Below are positions 53,333 to 63,712 of a DNA stretch of 64,000 nt, in pieces; the first letter of the stretch is position 1, and every line of letters begins with the position of its first letter. Under the pieces are notes generated by a model. The model saw only the letters and a program-made list of their open reading frames with translations. It made no database searches and was not told where the DNA came from. Source of the stretch: Gautieria morchelliformis (lineage: Eukaryota > Basidiomycota > Agaricomycetes > Gomphales > Gomphaceae); NCBI GenBank assembly GCA_015179125.1, contig WHVA01000135.1, positions 124,001-188,000 on the forward strand, written 5' to 3'. Made by a program: the position numbers and the translations under genes.

Positions 53333-55421
53333 TTATTCCCAAATGGGCGCATCTGGTCGATTAATTGCCTTGGTATTGTTTGGTTCGGTGATGATGTCTT
53401 TGCTGACTAGCGCTCGATCTGGATCGTTAAGTTTCCTGTAGTCTGGCCTATTAGTTATTTGACTGCTGCGTCGGATCTCAGGCATCTGTGTCTCAGTTAG
53501 CGTTGTCGACGTGGTAATCACAGATGTGTCTGGGGTCACTTCCTCTCCTTCGTTCACTTCCGCCTCCACTCCTTCTTCCGCTTCCACTCCCCCTGGCTGC
53601 TGCTCACTCGCTCCTGTCTCCCTCTCAAACACAGCTGTTCCGGTCTCATCCTCATCAGGTATAGCGTAAAGTTGAGTATCGCCTTTGTCGAATGTGATGT
53701 TTCTGGAAATCTGAATGTGCCTGGAATGTTTATTATAGTACTTCCAGGCCTTCGTGTGTTCGGTGACGCCGACGAATAAGTGGTCCTCTGCCTTTGGGTC
53801 CAACTTGGCACGCCGTTGGTCCGGTACCATTACCCAACAACGTGTCCCAAACTCCTCAAGTCGCGATACATCGGCCTTCCTCCCAAAGAAAGCTTGGTAA
53901 GGCATAGTCCCAGTTCCAAGAGCTTGGGTTGGTGACCTATGTTTAATATAGCATGCGTATGCCACTGCCTCGGGCCACAAAGTTTTGGGTAAGTTCTTGG
54001 CAAAAAGCACGTGTGTGTTCAAGTAGGGTTCTATTGAGTCGTTCGGCGATGCCGTTCTGGGCCGGTGAATAGGGTGCGGTCATTTCCATAATGATACTGT
54101 TCTGGGTGCAATAGTCTTTGAAAGCTTTATTAACGTATTCCCCCCCGTTATCAGAATGAATGACTTTGACCCTGGTACCAGTTTTTGTCTCCACCAAGTT
54201 ATTGAAACCCTCAAAGTTTTTTAGAGCCTCATCTTTTGTGTTTCCAAAGTAGATCACCGAGTATCTTGTTTTGGCATCTGTGAAGGAGTAAAAATAACGC
54301 TCACAGGCTGGTCCTTTAACTTGGGCTGGTCCCCATACATCAGACACAATCAGATCACCTGGGGCTTTGGCGATCTCCTCGGCATACTTTGGGAATGGTG
54401 CCACATGTCGCTTCCCCTGGATGCAGGCAGTGCATTTGGTGGGTTCCTGTGACTCGTTGACAAGTAACCCTTGGACAAGGTTATTGCTTTGGATGGTTTT
54501 GATGGTCCACGGGTTGACATGACTGAGCACGCGGTGCCATTTGTCTAAGGTGCATGCTCCCGCTACTGCCACAAAATCTCTTGCCTCACTCCCCACTGTT
54601 CCTCTACACCTCATCCGGTACATCCTCCCCACCTTCTGCCCCATTTCGAACAAAACTCCTGATTTCGATCTGAATTCGACGATAGATGAGGTAAATGTGG
54701 CTGTGTGCCCGAGATCTGTGAGGCACCCTACGCTCATGAGATTATTGGGTGTATCAGGGGCATGTTTTACATCATTAAGCTTGATATTGAATGTAGACGT
54801 GCCGACTTTGAATTCTATGGGTACCGTTCCTCGCCCCAGTGTTGTGAGTGAGGCTCCAGGCATGATGCCGTCAATGACCGTGCTTTCTTTAGTGTAGGTC
54901 GAAAAATTGTGTCGATCACGTGCTATGTGAGTAGTCGCCGCCGAGTCTGTGAGCCAGTCCGATGCCGAGATAGAGATAAAGATTCTGTCATCAGCCATAA
55001 AAGCAAAATCCTTTTCCTCGGCCTGTTGGGCCGTATCGTTATCTTTTGACTTGTACCACGCCGGTGCTTGCCCTTCCTTTCCTCCTCCCTTCGCCCAACA
55101 GTCCCTCACATAATGCCCCTTCTTGCCGCAATTTCGGCATTTCCCTTTTGTGGCACCTGAATCAACACGTGACTGCTGTGCCCTCAGCACCGTTTTCCGT
55201 GCCGTGCCTGCCTGCCGAGCCCGATCTTCATCCAAGATCCTGGCTATTAAGATGTCTGATGTGAGTACCGCGCCACCTGTGTTTACTGCTGTCATGAATG
55301 GAGACCATGAATCGGGCAAGGATGTGAGGAGCATATTCGTGAAATCAATGTCAGTAATCAGTTGTCCGCCGGCATTCAATTCCTGTTGGATCCCGCGGAG
55401 TTTTCCCACATGTTCCTCCAT
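53333..55421 (-). pseudogene. copia F gag end, protease, integrase and linker
   Basis: 55421-53943: gag C-terminus, CCHC knuckle C-R-N-C-G-K-K-G-H-Y-V-R-D-C, protease-like L-T-D-S-A-A-T-T-H-I-A, GAG-pre-integrase (H-R-V-L-S-H-V-N), C-T-A-C-I-Q-G-K, catalytic S-D-V-W-G-P, H-S-D-N-G-G-E-Y, and Glu in N-G-I-A-E-R-L-N. A one-base shift near 54010 moves the integrase C-terminus and acidic linker into 54022-53333. Confidence 0.9.
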
Positions 55422-55869
55422 GTTAGACCCTTCCTCGGCAAAGGTTCTGAAAAAGTCGTCTCAGCGTAGGTTGACAATTCCTACCGCCCCTTTAGACTCG
55501 AAGATGCCTTGTAACCTAGACCAGATAGCAATATAGACTAGATGCTCATCGGTTATGCGTAGGTAAATTTCTTTTCTGGCTTTCTTGTCTTTCTTCTTCC
55601 AATCTGCAATCGCCTGTTGCTCAGCGGCTGTTACGTTCCTGGGATCAGCCGGTTCCGGTATCGTTTCGGTTCCGATGGTGACATCCCATAGGTCTAGGTC
55701 GTCGAGGATCCACTCGAGTCGGCAGCGCCATGCGGCATAATTGTCGCCATTGAGTGGGTTGACCTTATTCGTGTTGTTGGAGCCGAATGAGATTCTTGGT
55801 CGATTGTTACAGATTCTGGGTGTTTATAGAGATGTAGTTTATGCTTTCTTCGATATTTTAGTTACGGCT
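55422..55869 (-). pseudogene. copia F gag N-terminal region, broken
   Basis: Coding-like but with stops, starting with a 6-codon ORF from the PBS ATG (M-G-P-S-R-N). A more likely gag start lies near 55790-55800; the frame is broken near 55440-55540. Confidence 0.6.
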
Positions 55870-55882
55870 GGGGCCCATAACC
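55870..55882 (-). promoter_or_regulatory. copia F primer-binding site
   Basis: GGTTATGGGCCCC followed by AGC, the longest match to the initiator-Met anticodon arm (CTGGGCCCATAACC) among the four elements; abuts the LTR end CCTATA. Confidence 0.75.
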
Positions 55883-56140
55883 TATAGGTCGAAGTAAGAT
55901 ATAGAATGAAGTAGTGAATTCGATAGTGAGCAGTGACCCAGGTCGCTGCCTTAAATGCACGGGAGCTTGTTCTAATTATACTATGAGTCTATTGTCTGCA
56001 AGAGCCACTGGCTTTGCATATTCTCCACTGTCCACCGTTCCTTGCCCCCTGCATACTTTCCACCGTCCACCATCCCTTGTCTCGGTACCGAGACACGTCA
56101 TTGTACCGAAGTGTCGTGTGCGACAACTCAATTCCCAACA
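55883..56140 (-). repeat. copia F 5' LTR
   Basis: 258 bp, nearly identical to 51559-51816. Followed on the plus strand by TSD GGGGG and host-like sequence TCTGTGGCGCGAG. Confidence 0.95.
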
Positions 56141-56337
56141 GGGGGTCTGTGGCGCGAGTAAGTCTCGGGAGGCGCTCGCAGAGGGGGAGGGCGAGGTGCC
56201 ATTCGCAGCGGGAGAGGAGCAGCGTTTCCGCACGGACAGATTAGGGAGGATTAGGAAGATGCACTGTGTGTCCGTGTGGGTGCCGCTGTTATACGCGGCG
56301 TGATAGGTCTATTTATATACACTACCCAGTTCTTGCC

Positions 56338-56392
56338 GCTCTTCTCTTCTCTTCTCTTCTCTTCTCTTCTCCTCTCTTCTCTTCTCTCTCTC
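56338..56392 (+). repeat. TTCTC microsatellite
   Basis: About ten TTCTC units with two variants (CTCCTC, CTCTCTC). Confidence 0.9.
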
Positions 56393-56639
56393 CACGGTGC
56401 GTGGACGGTTAGGTAATGCTTCTTCAATTGTCTCCCCAAGTCCAATCGGGGTCTTCCGCGGCCCTCACAATCCGATCAGCGTCAGAGTCCTTCTTCCGCA
56501 AACTCCCCCCTCCCACAAATTCCCCCCACGCCAGCCTCTTTCTCTCAGCCCACCCCCATCCGCCCAAGCATTACCGCACAGGGTACCCCATCCCACACCA
56601 GTCCTCTCACCTCCTCACCCAGTCAGTCCTCTGTACCTC

Positions 56640-57614
56640 GGCGTCCTACCCTCCGCCACCCAGAAGCATATGAACACACACAGGCCCGAACCTGCAGTCG
56701 GCCCAGAGGCAGATGCAGCACCCGCCGTCGCCAGCCACGCAGTGAGGCAGAGAACCCCGTGCACCTCCTCGCCGACCCAGCGCTCCCCACGGACGTCGCT
56801 TTCCTACCCCATGCCATCCACCAGTGGACAGCTCAGCCGCGGACACCGCATACCCCTCCGCCACCCAACAGCGCATAGCGCAGCCGTGGACGCTGCCTAC
56901 CCCTCCGCCATCCCGGACGCATACGATGCCCACACACAGCATGCCCCACCGTCGCGCGCCACGCACAATGTGGCGTTTTCGTCCAGAGATCTGCGCACGG
57001 TACACGGCACGATGTAGATGCGCGTAGAGAACTCCAATAGGGACACGGTATCACATCTAACCAGCGCGCGGCGTGATTCGATGATGGTGGCGCCGAACGT
57101 CAACTCCCACCTCCGCACCCGTCCACCACCACACCCTCCCTATGCATCCATCCTCGCCGTGCTGTTATACACACACCCTCCGTCAGCCTCCCGGGAGTGC
57201 ACAGCGCAGCTGTGGCCTACCGCGCCCTCTTCGCCAGCGAGGTTTCCCGGCCGCAGGCCGCAGGTCTCTGTGGCCTTGCGCATCCACAGGGCAGGCACTG
57301 GCAATTCCAATACCGATATTCCCACGCTCGCAACAAGCCATCACGATGTGCGCGTGCACACGTTTACGCCCACGCATGCGGGTGCGCAGGACGGCCAGAC
57401 ACTCCCAGACGCATGCGCACAGGCCCAGAGGCAACACAGCATTTCCTGTCGTCGCTCGCCACGCGCAATGACGCGGTTTCGTGCATAAATCCGCGCACGG
57501 GACACGGGGTGATGTCGATGGGCGTAGGGCTATAACAGGGACGATGCTTCTGGCGGTCTGGAGGCTTCTTCCTTACGGCATCAGATCTAATCAGCGAGCG
57601 GCGTGATTCAATGA
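56640..57614 (+). repeat. Imperfect tandem duplication, unit about 490-520 bp, GC-rich
   Basis: 56640-57090 and 57180-57614 share, in order, CACAGGCCC, CAGAGGCA, CGTCG.TCGCCACGC, CCGCGCACGG.ACACGG, GATGT.GATG.GCGTAG and GCGTGATTC.ATGA. Pro/Thr-rich ORFs in several frames on both strands are a composition effect, not a gene. Confidence 0.65.
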
Positions 57615-58610
57615 GGAGCGGATGTGGCTGGGCCCTGACGGTTTATCCCTGAGGTTCTGGGCCGGGTGATGAAGGGTTGTGCTAAGAAGTGTGCGGTCGC
57701 TTGACGCAAGCAGGAACTAGGATTACTGGCACGGTAACCGGATGTGGTGGCTGCAAAGCTTAGCTGCGCGGTGTTATTGTTAGACATGGGTGGAATAGGG
57801 TTGGTTAAGCGAGGTGTACGGCGCGGACGAATAATTAATATATTTGGGCGAGGCATGTTGGACTGAGGCAGTTCGAGGTCTCATAATCTGCTCCCGGCGT
57901 GATCTCGATGCGCGAGCTTCTGCAGCGTTGATTACGGTATAATATAATATTTAGTGAGCGACGATGAGCGCGGAGAAGCGAGCGCCTGAAGCATGACGGG
58001 CTGCGCGAACGTGGTGCATTCAGTGGAGACCTGTTCCTGAAATGATCTAGATGAGCGAGCTCCTGAGGTAATATTTACTGGGCGACGCGAGCGCCTAATG
58101 CCTGGAGGCTCGTAGGTCACGGTGATGATGGGTGGCACAAAAGGGATTGAGATGTTAAGGACAGCGCACGGTGACTCAGCTACACCGGTGGATCAAGCCG
58201 TGGATGGAGCGGTGTGAATGATGCAGTGGAAAATAGCCGATGCCTACCGGGTGCCACAGGGCACGTGGGTGAACTTGGAGCTTCGCAGCTTTTGCACTGA
58301 CCAATTTTGCGAGAGTGAGAGTGGGGGAGTTGGCGTGCGGGAGGACGGTGCTTCCCTTCGCATGATAGCAACTGTCGGTGACTGGCAATGAGAAGGAGCT
58401 CGATTCTCGAAGGGGTTCGGCAACCGAGTTGATTGAGTGTGGAAGTGCTGTTGGCCTGTCCTTGGCGTGGGGAAGCGGTGACGCAATGGGCGCAGGTGCC
58501 AGGGGGTCGTGCGAACCAGGCACCCCCATGCACCCCAGACTCCGGGAGAAAGTACATTGCGCTAGGGGTGTGTCGTAATCTCCTGGCACGCGTGTCCACC
58601 ACGCTCTGCT
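57615..58610 (+). repeat. Segmental duplication, copy 2
   Basis: Diverged direct copy of 50631-51553; order of shared words is the same. Its left edge falls where the velvet coding region would begin, and no velvet exon follows, so only the upstream segment was duplicated or kept. Confidence 0.75.
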
Positions 58611-59029
58611 TCTCGCCAAATTGTCGGGATCGTCACAACAGTCACAGCTCCCCCAACCCGCGCAACCTGCAGAAACAACGGCTACAACCGCTATAGCCCA
58701 TCCAAGCACACTAACCGCCTCAACCGTCCTAATCCCCATGCCCTGTGGTCATCAGCGATCGGTTGGCGGCGCTGGAGAACTCGAGGAGCCGCTTCGCCAT
58801 TTCGTCCACCGTGGTGTTATTCGCGCTGGCGTCATCGCGAATCACGCTAAGATCTATCCACACGACATGCTACGCGAGAATGCCCCGCTACCAATAATAA
58901 AAGGCCTACGGGTTAGTTTAGGGGCGCCGGTAGTGCCTGTCAAGTCTAGTGCCTGTCACGGTCAAGTCTATTCATTCCACGTTCTGACCGCAGTTCCCTC
59001 GCCCAGCCTCCTTCGTCCCCCATACCACC
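58611..59029. other. Upstream region of the NLR-like gene
   Basis: No gene recognised; an open frame from 58621 shows no domain. Presumably promoter and 5' UTR of the gene starting at 59030. No clear TATA box. Confidence 0.4.
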
Positions 59030-62000
59030 ATGACCTCTAACTCCTCAATAGATCACAATGAGCAGGTCGCCAAAGCTTTTCCTTCATCCGGGCATGACGA
59101 AACGCCACCGATCGTAGGACCCTCCCTGGTACCCACGAAGGTGAGCAAGCTTTATTCCAGGAGGCTAAAGAATCAACGGGACTGACTATCTGACGAATCT
59201 TCATGAATAGGTCGTATCGCTGTCTACTTCTTGTCTTGCTACAAGGGGAAGGGGCTTCGAATCTAACCCCACCATGCAAGCCGATGAGCATCGCGGTGCC
59301 GGGATCAGGTTGCTTTCACTCGGTAATGTTTTCATGCTTGTTATATGACACCTTCTGACTCCCTCAGATGGCGGCGGCATCCGTGGCTTGTCCGAACTTA
59401 TCATTTTACAAGAACTCATGCAACGAATCCAGCGCCAAGAAAAGCGACCCACGGTGCCCCTTCCTTGCGAATATTTCGACTTAATCTGCGGTACGAGTAC
59501 AGGCGGGTAAGTTGCTTAACGATCACCGTCACTCTCTAATATGGTCCATGCAGGCTCATAGCACTTATGCTGGGCCGCCTCCGGCTCCCCGTAGATAAAG
59601 CGATCGAAGCCTATGCCAATTTCGCCTCAAAAGTGTTCTCGGAGAAGAAACCATTTTGGAAGGATGGAATATTCAAGGCTAGCAATTTGGAGAAAGCTAT
59701 CAAGGTGATCATCCAGGAATCGACTAGCGACCCTAACGCACGCATGCTCGATCCAAGACCGAGCAGCGAAGTGTGCAAAACGTATGTTCACATTGCCGCT
59801 CTTTCTTGACTTGGTGCATAGCTGACCGTAGCCCAGTTTCGTCTGCGCGATGCCCGCAAATAATATGACCACACCCCGCCTCTTTCGGACGTACATCGTA
59901 AACAAATACGAATCATTCGACTGCGCTATATGGGAGGCGGCTCGTGCCACGTCTGCTGAACCTACCTTTTTCAAACCGATTTTCATCGGGAGCCCACTTA
60001 TGCCTGAATCCTTCGTCGATGGCGGCCTGGGATGCAACAATCCTATCAGGCAAATCCTCAACGAAGCAGAGTACATATTTCCCCACCAACATATTGCTTG
60101 CATCATCAGTATCGGCACCGGATATGTCACCACTCCCAGCCTGCCAGCACCTAGTCTGCGTAAAAATGTCATACCATTAGGTGTAGTTGAGGCATTGAAG
60201 AAGATTGCCATGGAATGTGAGACAACAGCAGAGGATATTGAATGGCGTTTCAGATCTGCACCAAATGTCTACTTCCGGTTCAACGTGGAGCAAGGATTGC
60301 AGAGTGTAACATTGGCACAGTGGGAAAGGTTATCTGAGGTGAAGACACAGACATTGCAGTATCTTCAGCGGGGAAAAGTAGATGGTATGGTAGCAGCTGC
60401 TGTCATTGCTCTCAGGGAGCGCTGGGAAGTGATAGCTGCTGCATGCCTGAGTGTGTACAACCTGTAATGCCTCACAGCTGATGACATATGTTTTATGGTA
60501 GACACTGTAGGTGCAGGCACTATTTGCCAGCTGTTGGGAAAACATGGAGGTCGCCGTAGGACTTGTCCTCCACCAACAAGCAGATTTACTGGAAGAGAAG
60601 ATATCCTTTTGCAACTCAAGGGATATTTCTTCCCAGACCAGACATCCACTGTTAAGAAGGAACAGCGCATCTTTGTCATGTATGGGCTTGGTGGGGCTGG
60701 AAAAACACAGATTGCATTGAGATTCATTGAAAAGTTTTATCGATGGTGGGGTAGTTTATCTGGTTCTGTTATGTTTGGACTAAGTTGTGTTATGGTTATG
60801 TTTAGTTTTTGGAGAGTCTATTATGTTGATGCAAGTAGTGTGACCACTATAGAGTCTGGCCTTGAAGATATTGCTCGGGAAGAGGGTATCGGTGAGACTG
60901 CCGAAGATGCTCTTCTCTGGCTTTCTGAAGAACACCAACAGTGGTTGCTTTTCATGGACAATGCCGATGACCATGATATAAACCTTCGAACATACTTCCC
61001 ACAGTGCAGGCATGGAAATATCATTCTGACAAGTCGCAACATGGGGCTTCGTGGGCATGCACCCAGATCCAACTGTCATGTAGCAAGTATGAATGCTAAG
61101 GAAGCTATTCATTTGCTCCTTGCATTCTCTGCAGTCAAAGATTCTGCAAAGAACCTTAGGTTGGCATCTGTGATTGTTGAAGAGCTGGGCCATCTTCCAC
61201 TGGCCATTGTACAAGCAGGTGCCTATATCTCAAAGGGATGCAGTCTAAATGAATACCTGAATATTTTCCAGAAGGATCGAGCTCAACTGATGAGTAAGCA
61301 CTCAGTACAAATGGTGGATGATTATCCATGGGCAGTATATGCAACATGGGAAATTAGCTTTAAAAAACTAAGTCCCATTGCAGCAACCCTGCTACACCTG
61401 TGTGCATTTTTACATTACAGGGGGATATCCAAAAGCATCTTTCAAAAGGCTTCTGTTGTGGATATAGATGGACCATTTGATGAGGCAAGACAATTTCTGC
61501 ATAACTTTCAAACCAAAGATGGTAGCTGGAGTGACTTTCAATTTCAAGAGATCATTCATGAATTAGCTTCATACTCATTAATTAGTACTGATGAAGAAGA
61601 CAGTACATTTTTCCTTCATCCACTAGTACATGTCTGGGCTCGAGATAACCTAGAGGTGGCAGAGCAAGGAAATAAGCAACAATGTACAATGCAGATACTA
61701 GCACTTTCTATCCCATATGAAGATAGTACAGATGATTATGCTCATAGGAGATCTCTTCTGGCTCATATCAATGAGCTACATACAAAGGCTACAGATTCAT
61801 ACATGGCAGAAAAATTTGCAAGAGTGTTCAGTGAAGCAGGACGATGGAAGGATGCTGAAGAGCTGGAGGGTAAGGTCATGGAGGCAAGGAAGAGGGTCCT
61901 TGGTGAGGAGCATCCCAACACCCTGACCGCCATGGGTGACCTTGCCTCAACCTATTGGAATCAGGGCCGGTGGAAGGATGCTGAAGAGCTGGAGTTTCAA

Positions 62001-63164
62001 GTCATGGAGGCAAGGAAGAGGGTCCTTGGTGAGGAGCATTCTGATACCCTGACTGCCATGGACAACCTTGCCTCAACCTATCAGAATCAGGGCCGGTGGA
62101 AGGATGCTGAAGAGCTGGGGGTTCAAGTTATGGAGGCAAGCAAGAGGGTGCTTGGCAAGGAGCATCCTGACACCCTGAGGGCCATGGGCAACCTCGCCTC
62201 AACCTATCAAAATCAGGGCCGGTGGAAGGATGCTGAAGAGCTGAAGGTTCAAGTCATGGAGGCAAGGAAGAGGGTCCTTGGTGAAGAGCATCCTGACACC
62301 CTGCTGGGTATGGGAAAACTTGCCTTGACCTATCGGAATCAGGGCCGGTGGAAGGATGCTGAAGAGCTAGAGGTTCAAGTCATGGAGGCAAGGAAGAGGG
62401 TACTTGGGGGGGAGCATCCTGACACCCTGATGGCCATGGGTAACCTTGCCTTAACCTATTGGAATCAGGATCGGTGGAATGATGCTGCAGAACTGGGGGT
62501 TCAAGTCTTGGAGGCAAGGAAGAGGGTCCTTGGTGAGGAGCATCCTGACACCCTCAGGGTCATGGGAAACCTTGCCTCAACCTACCATATTCTGGGCCGG
62601 TGGAAGGATGCTGAAGAGCTGGAGGTTCAAGTTATGGAGGCAAGGAGGAGGGTCCTTGGTGAGGAGCATCCCGACACCCTGCTCACCATGGGCAACCTCG
62701 CCACAACCTATTGGGATAAGTGCCAGTGGAAGGATGCTGAAGAGCTGGAGGTTCAAGTCATGGAGGCAAGGAAGAGGGTCCTTGGTGAGGAGCATCCTGA
62801 CACCCTGATGGCCATGGGTAACCTTGCCTTAACCTATCGTAAATTGGGCCAGTGGAAGGATGCTCAAGAGCTAGAAGTTCAAGTGATGGAGGCAAGGAAG
62901 AGGGTGCTTGGTGAGGAGCATCCTGACACCCTGAGCGCCATGGGCAACCTTGCCTCAACTTATAGGGATCAAGGCCAGTGGAAAGATGCTGAAGCACTGG
63001 AGATTCAAGTCATGGAGGCAAGGAAGAGGGTGCTTGGTGAGGAGCATCCTGACACCCTGAGCACCATGGGCAACCTTGCCTCAACCTATAGGGATCAGGG
63101 CCAGTGGAAGGATGCCAAAGAGCTAGAGATTCAAGTCATTGAGTTAAGCAAGAGGTCCTGGTAA
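59030..63164 (+). CDS. Patatin-NB-ARC-TPR protein (fungal NLR-type)
   Basis: Six exons: 59030-59140, 59211-59322, 59368-59506, 59554-59781, 59837-60450, 60502-63164; GT-AG introns of 45-70 nt keep one frame (about 1288 residues). Patatin-like phospholipase: D-G-G-G-I-R-G at 75-81 (oxyanion hole), G-T-S-T-G at 116-120 (nucleophile Ser118), D-G-G with Asp258, so the catalytic dyad is complete. NB-ARC: P-loop G-L-G-G-A-G-K-T-Q at 463-471, Walker B F-M-D-N-A-D-D at 552-558, L-T-S-R, G-H-L-P-L-A at 631-636. C-terminal array of ten 42-residue TPRs plus a fragment from 848. Such architecture is known in fungal NLR-like proteins (for example the Neurospora PLP-1 class, linked to allorecognition cell death), where the phospholipase is the presumed effector. 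Odd points: a 60-nt in-frame intron candidate inside NB-ARC and a ragged last repeat. Confidence 0.93.
60746..60805 (+). other. Candidate in-frame 60-nt intron in the NB-ARC domain
   Basis: GTGGGGTAG...GTTTAG with a CTAAG branch-like word, length a multiple of three and no stop. Unspliced, it inserts a hydrophobic run (G-S-L-S-G-S-V-M-F-G-L) between the P-loop helix and V-Y-Y-V-D-A-S, where related NB-ARC domains have only a few residues. Spliced, the junction reads F-Y-R-C-F-W-R-V-Y-Y. Confidence 0.55.
61839..63161 (+). repeat. TPR-coding array: ten 126-bp units plus a partial
   Basis: Ten in-register 126-bp units (61839-63098), consensus G-R-W-K-D-A-E-E-L / V-M-E-A-R-K-R-V-L-G-E-E-H-P-D-T-L / M-G-N-L-A-S-T-Y, then 63 bp of an eleventh. 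Units are highly similar in DNA. Differences concentrate at repeat positions 2, 10-11, 30-31, 37 and 40-42. Confidence 0.95.
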
Positions 63165-63712
63165 GCAGCATCCCAGAACACTGATTTACCTATTTTAATA
63201 TGCAATGATATATAGACTTAGTTTTGGTAACCTGTATGCTGATCTATTGTTACATATTGTGAAACATGGTGTTGTGACTAGAAAGGACTGAGGCTTCAAT
63301 ATGTGTTGCACCTCCAATAAACTACTGGTCTTAAGTATTCGGAAGCCAAAAGTGTCAGAAGAGTCAGACCGATTTTGACAAATATTTGAGGTTTTAAAGT
63401 TGATTTCAGAAGTCGGCGGTTGGGAGTGCATTTGCTATCACTTACTGAAGTATCCAGAGCATTTTCACAAGGAATTGTCAGTGAAGCTTTAATGATACAC
63501 CACTGCACAGTGGTGGATACCAGTAGTGGCACACCAGGTGGTGTTGGAGCTGTCCTGTAAAAGAACAGTACACTCTGTACCATCTTCTATCTGCATCAGC
63601 AGAATGAGAAGCCCATGAAGGATGTTACACCCTTCCTGGACCAGGATATTATTGAAGCAACATCACTTGCTGTTGGTATTGAACAAAGCTTGATATGTCT
63701 GAAGCATATGAC
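63165..63712. other. 3' flank of the NLR-like gene
   Basis: 63165-63205 still resembles TPR-unit sequence out of frame (CAGCATCCCAGAACACTGATTTACC). The rest has no recognised gene; a 95-codon minus ORF has no motif. Confidence 0.4.

Larger units (their letters stand above)
51559..56140 (-). mobile_element. copia F, complete element with TSD
   Basis: 4582 bp with two 258-bp LTRs (51559-51816 and 55883-56140), TSD GGGGG on both sides (51554-51558, 56141-56145), PBS and polypurine tract. The LTRs differ at about seven positions, mostly transitions. Coding region is full length but disabled by frameshifts and stops. Family close to copia C and to the solo LTR at 2502. Confidence 0.95.

Noticed and set aside
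55870..55882. GGGCCCATAACC as a possible tRNA gene fragment
   Set aside because: Always directly inside a copia 5' LTR boundary and only 13 nt; it is a primer-binding site. No complete tRNA cloverleaf was seen in the window.
56338..56392. TTCTC run as a telomere-like repeat
   Set aside because: Not TTAGGG-type, only about 55 bp; an ordinary microsatellite.
56397..57535. Pro/Thr-rich ORFs up to 206 codons
   Set aside because: Lie in a GC-rich imperfect tandem duplication and occur in several frames on both strands; composition effect.
62479..62997. Secondary ORFs inside the TPR array on both strands
   Set aside because: Periodic shadows of the repeat in other frames.
61839..63098. Regular 126-bp spacing suggestive of a CRISPR or satellite array
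   Set aside because: Units are in frame and encode TPR helices; eukaryotic context.
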